From: Gammaproteobacteria bacterium
GTDB lineage: Bacteria > Pseudomonadota > Gammaproteobacteria > Xanthomonadales > Xanthomonadaceae
Assembly (NCBI GenBank): GCA_030431185.1
Contig: JAUIJO010000012.1
Location: forward strand, 1-21,831
Length of the DNA: 21,831 nucleotides
Reading direction: 5' to 3'
The notes beneath the pieces were generated by a model that was not told the DNA's origin, ran no database searches, and saw nothing but the letters and a program-made list of their open reading frames with translations. Below are positions 1-6,978 of this stretch, in pieces (position 1 is the stretch's first letter; every line of letters begins with the position of its first letter). The position numbers and the translations under genes were made by a program.

Positions 1-177
1 GTCGGCGCTGACGGTGATGACCGGGGCATGCGAAGGCCGCTGGCCCGGGGCGGCGATGTCCGCGTCCCCGGCCGCAGGCTTGTCGCCGCCGCACGCGGAA
101 AGCAACAGCAACAGCGCAAGCGCGGCGCCCGGGAAGCGGGCACGCGGCGTGGACTGAATGGAGCGCGGTTTGCGCAA
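1..177 (-). CDS. Lipoprotein N-terminus, possibly an efflux periplasmic adaptor (partial)
   Basis: This is the first 59 codons of a gene that leaves the window at base 1, read on the minus strand from a TTG at 177. An upstream GGAGG four bases away supports this start. The protein opens with a basic stretch, a leucine-rich hydrophobic core and a lipobox (LLSAC, lipidated Cys about residue 29), followed by a Gly/Ala/Asp-rich linker and the sequence APVITVSAD. A lipobox, a linker and then a valine-rich first strand are typical of the membrane fusion (periplasmic adaptor) subunits of RND efflux pumps, but the informative domains lie outside the window. The lipoprotein call is solid and the adaptor call is a guess. 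It is divergent from rnd, sharing a gap of about 170 bases. Confidence 0.6.
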   Translation of the reverse strand, partial: MRKPRSIQSTPRARFPGAALALLLLLSACGGDKPAAGDADIAAPGQRPSHAPVITVSAD

Positions 178-345
178 ACGTCCTCCGTACGGATAGGGGC
201 GGCGCGGGATCGCGACACCGTCGGCTGGCACGGTCGTCCGGCCCCGCCGGCGCGTCCGGATCGGTGCCGCACGTTCTCGTCCCCGCAGAAAGTAGGCTAT
301 TGTCGCCTGCATCAGCAACTTCCGCCGCATCGCCCCCTACACCCC

Positions 346-1443
346 GTGCCCGAACTGATCACAGACCCCGCCGCACTGCAGGCGCATTTCTCCCCCCGGC
401 CCGCCCGCATCGGCCTGGACACCGAATTCATCCGCGAACGCACCTACTGGCCGCAGCTCGCCCTGGTCCAGATCGCCCTCGAGCGCGAAGGCGGACTCGA
501 GATCCTGCTGGTCGACCCGCTTGCGCCGGGGATCTGCGAGGCATTGGCGCCGCTCCTCGCCGACGAAGCCATCCTCAAGGTGATGCACAGTCCGAGCGAA
601 GACCTCATCGCGTTCCGCCATGCCTGCGACGCCGTGCCGGCCCCCCTGTTCGACACCCAGTTGGCCGCGGCCCTCGCCGGCATCGGCCACGGCCTGGGCT
701 ACCAGAAACTGGTCGAGCAGGTCACCGGCGTCGCGCTTGCCAAGGGCGAGACCCGTTCCGACTGGCTGCGTCGCCCCCTGTCGGCCTCGCAGCTGGAATA
801 CGCGGCCGACGACGTGCGCCACCTGTTCGAGATCCATGACGTGCTCGATGCCCAGCTCAAGGCGCTCGACCGCGGCGAATGGCTGGTCGAGGACGCCACC
901 CGCACGATCGCCCAGGCCGCCGGCGACGGCGTCGACCGCTGGCCGCACCTGTCGATGCGCAGCGCGCAGTTCCTCGACATCGACGCGCAGCGGCGGCTGG
1001 TCCGCCTGCTGCGCTGGCGCGAAGGCCAGGCGCGCCGCAGCGACCGGCCCAAGAGCTGGGTGCTCGACAACGAGCTTGCCGTCACCCTGGCCCGCAACCC
1101 GCCCATCGACCTGGCAGGCCTGCAGCGCGAGCTCGACGCCCATCCCAAGGCACCGCGAAAACTGGCCGAAGCGATCTGGAACGCGCTGGACACGCCGCTC
1201 GACGACGAAGCCGAACTGCCCGACGCCAGCATCGGCGAACGCCGCGACCGCAACCGCCTCAAGAAGTTGCAGGCCGCGGTCGCCGCGCGCAGCGCCGAAC
1301 TCGGCCTGCCCGACGGCGTGCTCGCCTCGCGGCGCTGGCTGGAAGCCCTGCTCGACCACGGCACCTGGCCCGACGCCCTCACCGGCTGGCGCCGCGAAGC
1401 GCTCGAGCCCAGCCTGGCCCCGCTGCTCGCCGAGTCGCGCTGA
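346..1443 (+). CDS. rnd: Ribonuclease D
   Basis: This is a 3'-5' exoribonuclease of the DEDDy family, which trims tRNA precursors and other structured RNAs in the cytoplasm. From the GTG at 346 it is 365 aa, the usual length for the family. The exonuclease domain (about 1-175) has motif I with Asp25 and Glu27 (GLDTEFIRERTYWP), motif II with Asp86 (HSPSEDL) and motif III with Tyr152 and Asp156 (YAADD), so all metal-binding residues are present. An HRDC domain follows at about 210-290 (LLRWREGQARR...SWVLDN), then a second helical region. The frame stays open upstream to base 28, but the extra residues are low-complexity and overlap the divergent lipoprotein. Homology to RNase D begins at VPELITDP. 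There is no clear Shine-Dalgarno before this GTG, so the exact start is moderately certain. Confidence 0.93.
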   Translation: MPELITDPAALQAHFSPRPARIGLDTEFIRERTYWPQLALVQIALEREGGLEILLVDPLAPGICEALAPLLADEAILKVMHSPSEDLIAFRHACDAVPAPLFDTQLAAALAGIGHGLGYQKLVEQVTGVALAKGETRSDWLRRPLSASQLEYAADDVRHLFEIHDVLDAQLKALDRGEWLVEDATRTIAQAAGDGVDRWPHLSMRSAQFLDIDAQRRLVRLLRWREGQARRSDRPKSWVLDNELAVTLARNPPIDLAGLQRELDAHPKAPRKLAEAIWNALDTPLDDEAELPDASIGERRDRNRLKKLQAAVAARSAELGLPDGVLASRRWLEALLDHGTWPDALTGWRREALEPSLAPLLAESR

Positions 1444-1571
1444 TACAAGCCACGGCCCGGGCGGGGACGCTCGCCCGCGAAACCCGTCGAGACCCTTCGT
1501 GCCGGGGCCGCCCGGCGGGCACCCGCCCGCTTCGCCGGGATGAAGTGCGCGATGCGCGGCCTGGCCGGGGC

Positions 1572-2207
1572 CTAGCCGGAAGCGGACTGGAGCGTCACCA
1601 GTTTGACCTCGAAGGATTCGCACCGGTCGTCCTTGCAGATGCCATTGATCCAGGCCTGGCCATTGCCGAACATGACGCCCTTGTAGTTCACGAACAGATC
1701 CTTGTAGTCGGTACCGACGATGGCCTGGCGGATCTCCGGCGTCATGAACTTTCCGTAGGCATCGATGAAGCCTGCCGGGTCCTTGATCGTCCTGTCCTTG
1801 CCGTCGACCTGGACACTGATCGGATACTCGACGAGCGCCGCCACCGCGGCGGCATCTTCCGCCGCCACGGCACGCTGCAGCGCCACGATGACCGCCTTGT
1901 AGCGCTCGTGGTCACCCAGATTGCTGTCGATCGCTTCGTCCACGGCGGCTTCCGCGCCTGCACGTTCCTCGTCCCCTGGCGGGGCCGACCCGGGACCCGC
2001 TGGATCGCTTGCCGGATCTCCAGCCGGGTCCATCGAAGTTTCGTCGACAGCCATCGCTTGCCCCTCGCGTGTCGCAGGCGCTTCGGGCGCGTCTGCCACG
2101 GACGCATTGGATGTGTCGGAAACCGTGGAGCCGGCATCCGGCGCGTCCTCGGAAGAACAGGCGCCGAGCAGCAGTGCGATCGAGAAAACGCTCAATATGA
2201 CTCTCAT
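1572..2207 (-). CDS. Small lipoprotein with a possibly NTF2-like C-terminal domain
   Basis: This is a 211-aa protein from the ATG at 2207. The start was chosen because it directly precedes a lipoprotein signal (MRVILSVFSIALLLGAC, Cys17). The open frame extends further upstream but encodes nothing resembling a protein start. Residues about 18-85 are an acidic Ala/Pro/Asp/Ser-rich linker, typical of lipoproteins tethered away from the membrane. The C-terminal part (about 95-211) is compact: a helix with AVAAEDAAAVAALVEYP, then strands with VQVDGKDRTIKDPAGFIDAY, DLFVNYKGVMFGNGQAWI and a CKDDRC pair that could form a disulfide. This helix-plus-sheet pattern resembles NTF2-like/SnoaL-like lipoproteins of unknown role. 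The gene converges on rnd and diverges from the DUF2127 gene across about 260 bases. The lipoprotein call is firm; the fold is a suggestion. Confidence 0.85.
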   Translation of the reverse strand: MRVILSVFSIALLLGACSSEDAPDAGSTVSDTSNASVADAPEAPATREGQAMAVDETSMDPAGDPASDPAGPGSAPPGDEERAGAEAAVDEAIDSNLGDHERYKAVIVALQRAVAAEDAAAVAALVEYPISVQVDGKDRTIKDPAGFIDAYGKFMTPEIRQAIVGTDYKDLFVNYKGVMFGNGQAWINGICKDDRCESFEVKLVTLQSASG

Positions 2208-2469
2208 ACAGGTGGCCTCGCATGGACAGACTGGAAAGATCTCCCGCCCGGACGTCGACATGGGTCGGGTTCGCGTCATGCTGTCGAGGGCGACACCCGC
2301 GCTGGATCCCATGACGCGTTCGGTTGGGCCCGATCATCCCAGCCTACCCTCGCGGGAATGAATATCCTGCCTTCGGGCGCTACATTCACGGTCGCCAGCC
2401 AAACGGCGAAGGAAACGAGGGTCCGCTCCCCGGCCCGCCGTTGGAGATATCCCCTTTCGTGGAAACAGA

Positions 2470-2928
2470 ATGATGCGTTCACATTATCCACTCCGGACCA
2501 TCGCCATCGCCGAATGGCTGAAGGGAGGTATCGCACTTTCGGCCGGCATGGTTTCCCTGACCGCGGGCCCGAAGGAAGTCCATCAATGGATCTCGTACCT
2601 GAGCGCGCGCATCCATACCGGCCACGCCCGGGGGCCTTTCGCGTGGATAGATGCCCACACCGACACGGGAAGCCTCGACATCGTGGCGGCACTGTGCCTG
2701 GTATATGCACTGGTGCGCGGCATCGAAGGCTGGGGACTGTGGCACTCGCGCCGATGGGCGGAATGGTTCGGCCTGTTGGGCACGGCGGCGTACCTTCCCC
2801 TGGACGTCATCTCCATCGCCCGGCACCCTGGCGCCGGGACCGTCACGCTGCTCGCGATCAATGTCCTGATCGTCGGGGTGTTGGCGCTGCAGTTGCGCAG
2901 GCGCGCCAGCGGTTCCGGCGGGAGTTGA
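2470..2928 (+). CDS. DUF2127-type integral membrane protein
   Basis: This is a 152-aa inner-membrane protein from tandem ATG codons (2470 or 2473); the upstream GGAAA is only a weak ribosome site. Four hydrophobic segments are visible at about residues 10-30, 68-90, 98-116 and 122-142. The N-terminal RTIAIAEWLKGG, the central YALVRGIEGWGLWHSRRWAEW and the short basic C-terminus match the DUF2127 pattern (an E-x-x-K-G near the first helix, R-x-x-E-x-x-G-L-W-x-x-R-x-W-A-E-W after the second). The function of the family is not established. The gene stands alone: the next element is the tRNA 324 bases downstream. Confidence 0.8.
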   Translation: MMRSHYPLRTIAIAEWLKGGIALSAGMVSLTAGPKEVHQWISYLSARIHTGHARGPFAWIDAHTDTGSLDIVAALCLVYALVRGIEGWGLWHSRRWAEWFGLLGTAAYLPLDVISIARHPGAGTVTLLAINVLIVGVLALQLRRRASGSGGS

Positions 2929-3212
2929 GCAGGACCCACGGAGGAGGGAAAGCGGGATATCCGCGAACTGCAACTTCGCTCGTCAAGGGATGCGCGCCAG
3001 GCGATGGTCGCAACTCCTCGTGCCTGGACGCCGGCCGGTTCGCCAAGCGGCCAGCGCCACCTGCGGGGCGCGCTTCATCGCCGCCATCGACCCGAGACGC
3101 GTCGATTCGACGGGCGGTAGCCGGTGACGCGGCAATCACCCGTTCTCCCGATGCGCCCTCGCCCCGCCCGCCCCGCCCCGGCCCGGCCCGCCTTGCCTTC
3201 GACTTGCCGGGC
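2929..3212. other. Intergenic region without a recognised gene
   Basis: This non-coding stretch lies between the DUF2127 gene and the tRNA promoter. It includes a GC-only tract around 3155-3190 made of CCCGCC/CCGGCC-like units. I see no small gene with a ribosome site, no second tRNA and no insertion-sequence end. Confidence 0.5.
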
Positions 3213-3241
3213 TTGGCGGCACGCGGCGCTGCCGCTACAAT
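3213..3241 (+). promoter_or_regulatory. tRNA-Ala promoter
   Basis: TTGGCG at 3213-3218 and TACAAT at 3236-3241 are separated by 17 bases and lie 12 bases upstream of the mature tRNA 5' end. This is the layout expected of a sigma-70 promoter for a tRNA gene. Confidence 0.7.
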
Positions 3242-3252
3242 CCGGGTTTCGT

Positions 3253-3328
<76 letters not shown>

Positions 3329-3340
3329 GATATCCAGCAC

Positions 3341-3371
3341 GAAAGAGCCCCGGTCCTGCCGGGGCTTTTTC
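3341..3371 (+). terminator. Rho-independent terminator after tRNA-Ala
   Basis: AGCCCCGG (3346-3353) and CCGGGGCT (3359-3366) form a perfect 8-bp stem with a five-base loop, followed by a run of T. The flanking CGAAAG and TTTTCG are also nearly complementary, so the element may also stop transcription arriving from the zeta-toxin gene on the other strand. Confidence 0.85.
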
Positions 3372-3421
3372 GTATCCATCGCACAGTCCTCGCCGGGACC
3401 GTTCGGTCCGGGCATCCGACG

Positions 3422-4120
3422 TTACGTCCGGCGCGACCTGCCCCTGCCGCTTGCCCCCGCGGGCGGGCGGACCGGTGCCGACGTGTTCTGCCGGGGGGCC
3501 ATCGCGGCTTCCAGCAGGGGCTTGGCCCAGTCCGGGGTCCGGCGCAGCGCCTTCAGCGTGGTCGGCCATGCCAGGCGACCGGCCTTCATCTCGGCTACTT
3601 TCAGGGGATCGGGGATGGCCTCGCCCGGGGCGGCTTCGACGCTGTTGTCGAACACCATCAGGTGCGCGATCCGGGGCATCAGAGCGATGAGGTTGCGCAG
3701 CGCGGCGGGATAACGCTCGTGGATCTTCGCTTCCGGAATGTCGTGGCCGCCGGCGGCGACGCGCGCCTTCACCCGGGCGACGTGCAGCGCCGGCGAGGAC
3801 AGGCCGCAGAACCACATGAGCACGTCGTGCGTGTCCGCGGCGGCCTGGATCGCGGCGGGTACGGTGCGTCCGCCCAGGGTCGTCTCGAACGCATGGTCGC
3901 TACCCGTCGCCATCGCCAGGTCGAGGCGGCGCATGCCTTCGCGCCAGGCGATGGCGTTCGCCTCGATGGGATCGCAGCCGCTTTCTTCCACCAGCTCGCG
4001 GGCAAAGCTGTCGGGGTTGAACCATGCCATCCCGGCCTGTCGCAGCAGGTGGCCACCGACCGAGCTCTTACCCGCGCCGTTGACGCCGGCCAGCACGAAC
4101 AGGACCGGCCGGTCGGTCAA
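3422..4120 (-). CDS. Zeta-toxin-family P-loop kinase (toxin of a TA pair)
   Basis: This 232-aa cytoplasmic P-loop protein resembles zeta/PezT toxins, which in characterised members phosphorylate UDP-N-acetylglucosamine and block cell-wall synthesis. It has a Walker A motif at residues 12-20 (GVNGAGKSS), a substrate-side Asp37 (FNPDSFA), the family-typical FETTL at 78-82, a basic helix with HERYPAALRNL (Arg136) and FDNS at 157-160. Nothing is truncated, so it may be active. The C-terminal 25 residues are a basic Pro/Arg-rich tail. Translation must start at the TTG at 4120, because no other start precedes the Walker A motif. That TTG overlaps the antitoxin stop (TTGA), indicating translational coupling. 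The real substrate is unknown; an older alternative label would be AAA-family ATPase. Confidence 0.85.
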   Translation of the reverse strand: MTDRPVLFVLAGVNGAGKSSVGGHLLRQAGMAWFNPDSFARELVEESGCDPIEANAIAWREGMRRLDLAMATGSDHAFETTLGGRTVPAAIQAAADTHDVLMWFCGLSSPALHVARVKARVAAGGHDIPEAKIHERYPAALRNLIALMPRIAHLMVFDNSVEAAPGEAIPDPLKVAEMKAGRLAWPTTLKALRRTPDWAKPLLEAAMAPRQNTSAPVRPPAGASGRGRSRRT

Positions 4121-4473
4121 TGCGTGGCCCCGGCCTTGACCTTGCCGTCGAGTTTGGCGGGCTTGCGCAACACATCGCGCAGGCGCTTGCCGGCGTCGGC
4201 GGCCTGCAGCGAGGACAGGCGCTCGTCGAAGCGATGGCGCAGCGCCTCCAGCGCATCGTCCTGGCGGGCATTGGCCTCGCGAAGGGCCTGCATGATGGCT
4301 TCGTAGTCGCCGATCGAGAGGATGACGGCCTCGGGTTCGTTGTGGTGGGTGACCACCACCGCACCGTCGCGGCCGACGGCCTTCATGACCCCGCGCCAGC
4401 CCAGCTTCTTGACGTCCGAAGCGGGCTTGCGGGGCAGGTCCTGCAGGGGTTCGAAGCGGGGAAGCGCGGCCAT
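4117..4473 (-). CDS. Phd/YefM-like antitoxin
   Basis: This is a 118-aa antitoxin paired with the zeta-like kinase. Residues about 18-68 (DVKKLGWRGVMKAV...AVVVTHHNEPEAVILSIGDYEAI) follow the Phd/YefM pattern: a short helix, then strands bearing V-x-x-x-x-x-P-x-A-V-x-L-S, then a Y-E-A helix. This is the part that dimerises and binds DNA. The charged helical C-terminus (about 70-118) would wrap the toxin. I chose the ATG at 4473 because AGGAG sits six bases upstream and because the in-frame ATG at 4500 lies inside the TATAAT box and would not be transcribed. In this family the antitoxin usually represses its own promoter, and the direct repeats upstream fit that. Confidence 0.85.
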   Translation of the reverse strand: MAALPRFEPLQDLPRKPASDVKKLGWRGVMKAVGRDGAVVVTHHNEPEAVILSIGDYEAIMQALREANARQDDALEALRHRFDERLSSLQAADAGKRLRDVLRKPAKLDGKVKAGATH

Positions 4474-4498
4474 GGTCTGCTCCTGTAGCGACGAAGCC

Positions 4499-4504
4499 AT
4501 TATA
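4499..4504 (-). promoter_or_regulatory. -10 box of the toxin-antitoxin promoter
   Basis: A perfect TATAAT on the minus strand lies 25 bases before the antitoxin start. No good -35 hexamer is present at 16-18 bases. The region where it would be is occupied by the direct repeats, as in promoters controlled by their own product. Confidence 0.7.
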
Positions 4505-4509
4505 CGCTT

Positions 4510-4544
4510 TTTACCCGTATTGGCCTCATTTACCTTTTTGGCCT
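4510..4544 (-). repeat. Two direct repeats, probable antitoxin operator
   Basis: On the minus strand, AGGCCAAAAAGGTAAA (4544-4529) and AGGCCAATACGGGTAAA (4526-4510) are near-identical half-sites of 16 and 17 bases. Both share AGGCCAA and GGTAAA. They cover the -35 area just upstream of TATAAT, the usual position for a Phd/YefM operator. The repeats are seen; the operator role is inferred. Confidence 0.6.
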
Positions 4545-4551
4545 TTATTGC

Positions 4552-6054
4552 CTAGCTGCCACCTTCCCCGCCGGTTGTCGCCGTGTCGGGGCCCGCGCCC
4601 GGGGTCGCCTCCGAACCGCTGCCCGTACCGGCGTCGCCGCCCGCTTCCGTCCCCCTGCCCGCACCCTCGGTGGAGCCCACCGCTTCCGAGCCGCCACCCT
4701 CAGTGCCACCACCCTCGCTGCCACCACCTTCGCCGCCGCCCTCCGAGCCGCTCGCAGCCTCCTCGCGCCGGGCGGTGCGGTCGCCCCCGGGCACCTCCAG
4801 CGGCTGCTCGGCGGGACTGGCGGTACCTGCCCGTTCGATGGCGCTGTCCACCGCGCCACGCCGCTCACGCTCGGCCTCCCGCTGCGCCTGCAGGCGTTCG
4901 GTGCGGGCGGCGACGGGATCGGTTTCGGCGGCCGGGTTGATCGAGGCCTCGCGGATACGATCGGCCTGCGAACGCGCGGCCATGCGGTTGAGCGGCAGGT
5001 AGTCGCTGCGGAAGTTCAGTTCGACCGATGAGTTGAGCTCCAGGTCGGTGTTCATTTCCTCGGTGGACTGGGAGCGTTGGGTGGAGACATAGCCGATGTT
5101 GTTCTCGATCTCGGCGCTCGCGCCCCAGGGCCCGACGCCGAAACTGCCCGCCGCGCGTACCCGGTTCTGCAGGCTGAACTGGCTCCCGCGGTCCTCGTTC
5201 GCGGCACTGCGCGTGTCGACGTGGAAGCGCATGGAGGCGTTGATGCGCCCGCTGTCGATGACGATGCGGTTCATGCCCATCATCACCATCGTCGCCAGCA
5301 TCTGCTGGCGCTGCCGGGCGAGATGGCGCCGTGCCAGTGGCACCAGTTGCTCGGGATTGGATGCCTCCACGGATTCGCCCGGCTCGATGCCCAGCGTGGC
5401 GCGAATGGCTTCCTCCCCCGGCATCGAAGCGCCATCGCGCAGGCGCAGGCGCACGTCCGCCGCGTCCCCGGGGTCACTGTCGAAGTCCGGATCGGGCGCC
5501 TCGTACTCGATCGCGTCGGGGAAATGGTCGGCCACCCACTGGCGCACCTGCGGCAGCCCGAACTGGGTGCGCTCGAAGCCCTCCGCCGACGCCGAGACGG
5601 CATTGAGCAACTGCACGTACTGCTGCATCTGCTGGGTGCTCGAGTCCATCATCGCGCGGAACACGCCATTGATCAGGTCGGTCACGAAGCGTGGAAAGGA
5701 CACCGCGTTGAGCACGGCCTGGGTGGTGCCCGACACGCGGTCGGCGGCGGCGGCGAAACCCGGCTGGTCCTGCGCCCGGGCAAGCGGCGGCGGCATGACC
5801 CTGGAGGGCCCGGGCGCGATGTCGCGTTGCGCCTGGTCTTCCTCGGCGATCAGGTCGGCCGCCAGCGCCGACACCTGGACCATCGACCGGGCCAGGGCGC
5901 GTCGTTCCTCTTCCGACAGGTTGCGGTAGTTGGGCGAGCGCTCCAGGACCTCGCGCACGGCACCCCGGATCCAGGGTGCCGGCGTCATGGACGCCCGCCC
6001 TGCGAGCCTGGCATCCGATGCGGGTGCGGCGCGGGCGGCAGCCACGGCGGGCAT
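4552..6054 (-). CDS. Operon family protein P4, Gly/Ser/Glu-rich tail
   Basis: This is a 500-aa protein of unknown function, last gene of the operon. Start: ATG 6054, with GGAGG six bases upstream and only one base after the preceding stop. It shares three conserved blocks and an N-terminal helical block with P2 and P3. The N block is at about 27-82 (VREVLERSPNYRNLSEEERRALARSM). Block A is at 118-180 (SFPRFVTDLINGVFRAM...QQMQQY). Block B is at 246-275 (RQRQQMLATMVMMGMNRIVI). Block C is at 335-370 (SSVELNFRSDYLPLNRM). It is the most divergent member: it lacks the Asp-Gly of block B (DSG instead) and has an Arg/Glu-rich helix (380-400). Its tail of about 65 residues (435-500) consists almost wholly of Gly, Ser, Glu, Thr and Ala. 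No signal peptide or membrane helix is evident. Confidence 0.85.
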   Translation of the reverse strand: MPAVAAARAAPASDARLAGRASMTPAPWIRGAVREVLERSPNYRNLSEEERRALARSMVQVSALAADLIAEEDQAQRDIAPGPSRVMPPPLARAQDQPGFAAAADRVSGTTQAVLNAVSFPRFVTDLINGVFRAMMDSSTQQMQQYVQLLNAVSASAEGFERTQFGLPQVRQWVADHFPDAIEYEAPDPDFDSDPGDAADVRLRLRDGASMPGEEAIRATLGIEPGESVEASNPEQLVPLARRHLARQRQQMLATMVMMGMNRIVIDSGRINASMRFHVDTRSAANEDRGSQFSLQNRVRAAGSFGVGPWGASAEIENNIGYVSTQRSQSTEEMNTDLELNSSVELNFRSDYLPLNRMAARSQADRIREASINPAAETDPVAARTERLQAQREAERERRGAVDSAIERAGTASPAEQPLEVPGGDRTARREEAASGSEGGGEGGGSEGGGTEGGGSEAVGSTEGAGRGTEAGGDAGTGSGSEATPGAGPDTATTGGEGGS

Positions 6055-6055
6055 C

Positions 6056-6967
6056 TCAGGCCTCCACGGGAAGGGCCGCGACCGGTCCGGTCGCGGATGC
6101 CGTCTCGCCCCGGGCAACGGCACTGCCGGCCAACCAGCGTTGCGCCGCGCCGATCAGGGCCAGGTCGCCGGGATCGAGCAGCGGCGCGGGTTCGAAGGCA
6201 TGCGCGGCCAGCCACAGCAGCACCGCCTGCCCCGAGCGGCCCTGGTCGACGTGGCGCTGCACGCGCGAGGCATCGCCTCCCTGCCCTTGCGAGGTGATGG
6301 CCAGCAGTTGCCACAGCGACTGCACGCCGAAGGCGGCGTGCAGCATGCGATCGCGGAGGAAGCCCAGCGCAAGGTTGATGGTCTCGACGATCTCGCGCGA
6401 GGCCATCGCCGCCATCGGATCGACGCGTTGGGACAGGAATGCGCCCAGGGTGTCGGCGGCGGCCTCGAGCACGACGCGTTCGCGCAGGTCGCCGCCGTCG
6501 GCCTGCGCGACGATCGCTTCGCACAGCGCGCTCATTTGCGGTACGAAGGCACGCGGCTCGATCGCGCGCGCGAAGATCGCCGCGCGTTCGCCCGCGGTCA
6601 GGCGTTCGCGGCGCGCGCGCCAGAAGTCGTTGAGCTGGCGCGCGACCGGTCCGAGGGGCTGCACGATCGCGCCGCTGGCGAACAGGCCGGCGACCTGCTC
6701 GGCGGTCGCCAGCAGGCCGGCGTCCTCCAGCTCGCTGGCGAAGTACAACGGGGCAGCGGCGGCCAGGCGGCTGCGATCCTGCGGCGCCGGCGAGCCCGCC
6801 GGCAGGTCGATCGAATCCCACAGCGCGTCGCCGCCGGCCAGCGCCGCCGCGATGACGGCGGACTCGCGGCCCAGGACCGACTGCGCCAGCGACAGGGCGC
6901 GCAACAGCCCGTCGTGCTCGTGGCGCGGCGCCAGGCGGAGGTCCGGCGGTGGCGGGGCCAGGCGCAT
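6056..6967 (-). CDS. Unknown 303-aa helical protein, paralogue of the 704-aa protein
   Basis: I do not recognise a family. The protein is Ala/Leu-rich and probably all-helical, with no signal peptide. Residues about 73-285 align with residues 398-655 of the 704-aa product of the same operon. LYFASELEDAGL matches IYFSWMLEEMRL, RERLTAGERAAIFARAI matches VDRITEGERRDLYMRMF, AAFGVQSLWQLL matches TAFGARDIWQVV, and GQAVLLWLA matches GAVIIRWLA. The start is ATG 6967, 11 bases after the P3 stop; the stop is one base before P4. Its position between P3 and P4 suggests it works with them in one assembly. Confidence 0.8.
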   Translation of the reverse strand: MRLAPPPPDLRLAPRHEHDGLLRALSLAQSVLGRESAVIAAALAGGDALWDSIDLPAGSPAPQDRSRLAAAAPLYFASELEDAGLLATAEQVAGLFASGAIVQPLGPVARQLNDFWRARRERLTAGERAAIFARAIEPRAFVPQMSALCEAIVAQADGGDLRERVVLEAAADTLGAFLSQRVDPMAAMASREIVETINLALGFLRDRMLHAAFGVQSLWQLLAITSQGQGGDASRVQRHVDQGRSGQAVLLWLAAHAFEPAPLLDPGDLALIGAAQRWLAGSAVARGETASATGPVAALPVEA

Positions 6968-6978
6968 CGTCCGCCGCC

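Noticed and set aside
28..345. Upstream extension of the rnd frame to an ATG at base 28.
   Set aside because: The extra residues are low-complexity, they overlap the divergent lipoprotein gene on the other strand, and RNase D homology begins at the GTG at 346.
1444..1571. GC-rich inverted repeats (for example CGGGCG/CGCCCG at 1458-1477) between rnd and the convergent lipoprotein gene.
   Set aside because: The stems are short, there is no T-run, and such pairs arise by chance at this GC content; too weak to call a terminator.
4474..4500. ATG at 4500 as antitoxin start.
   Set aside because: It lies within the TATAAT box and has no ribosome site; ATG 4473 has AGGAG at ideal distance.
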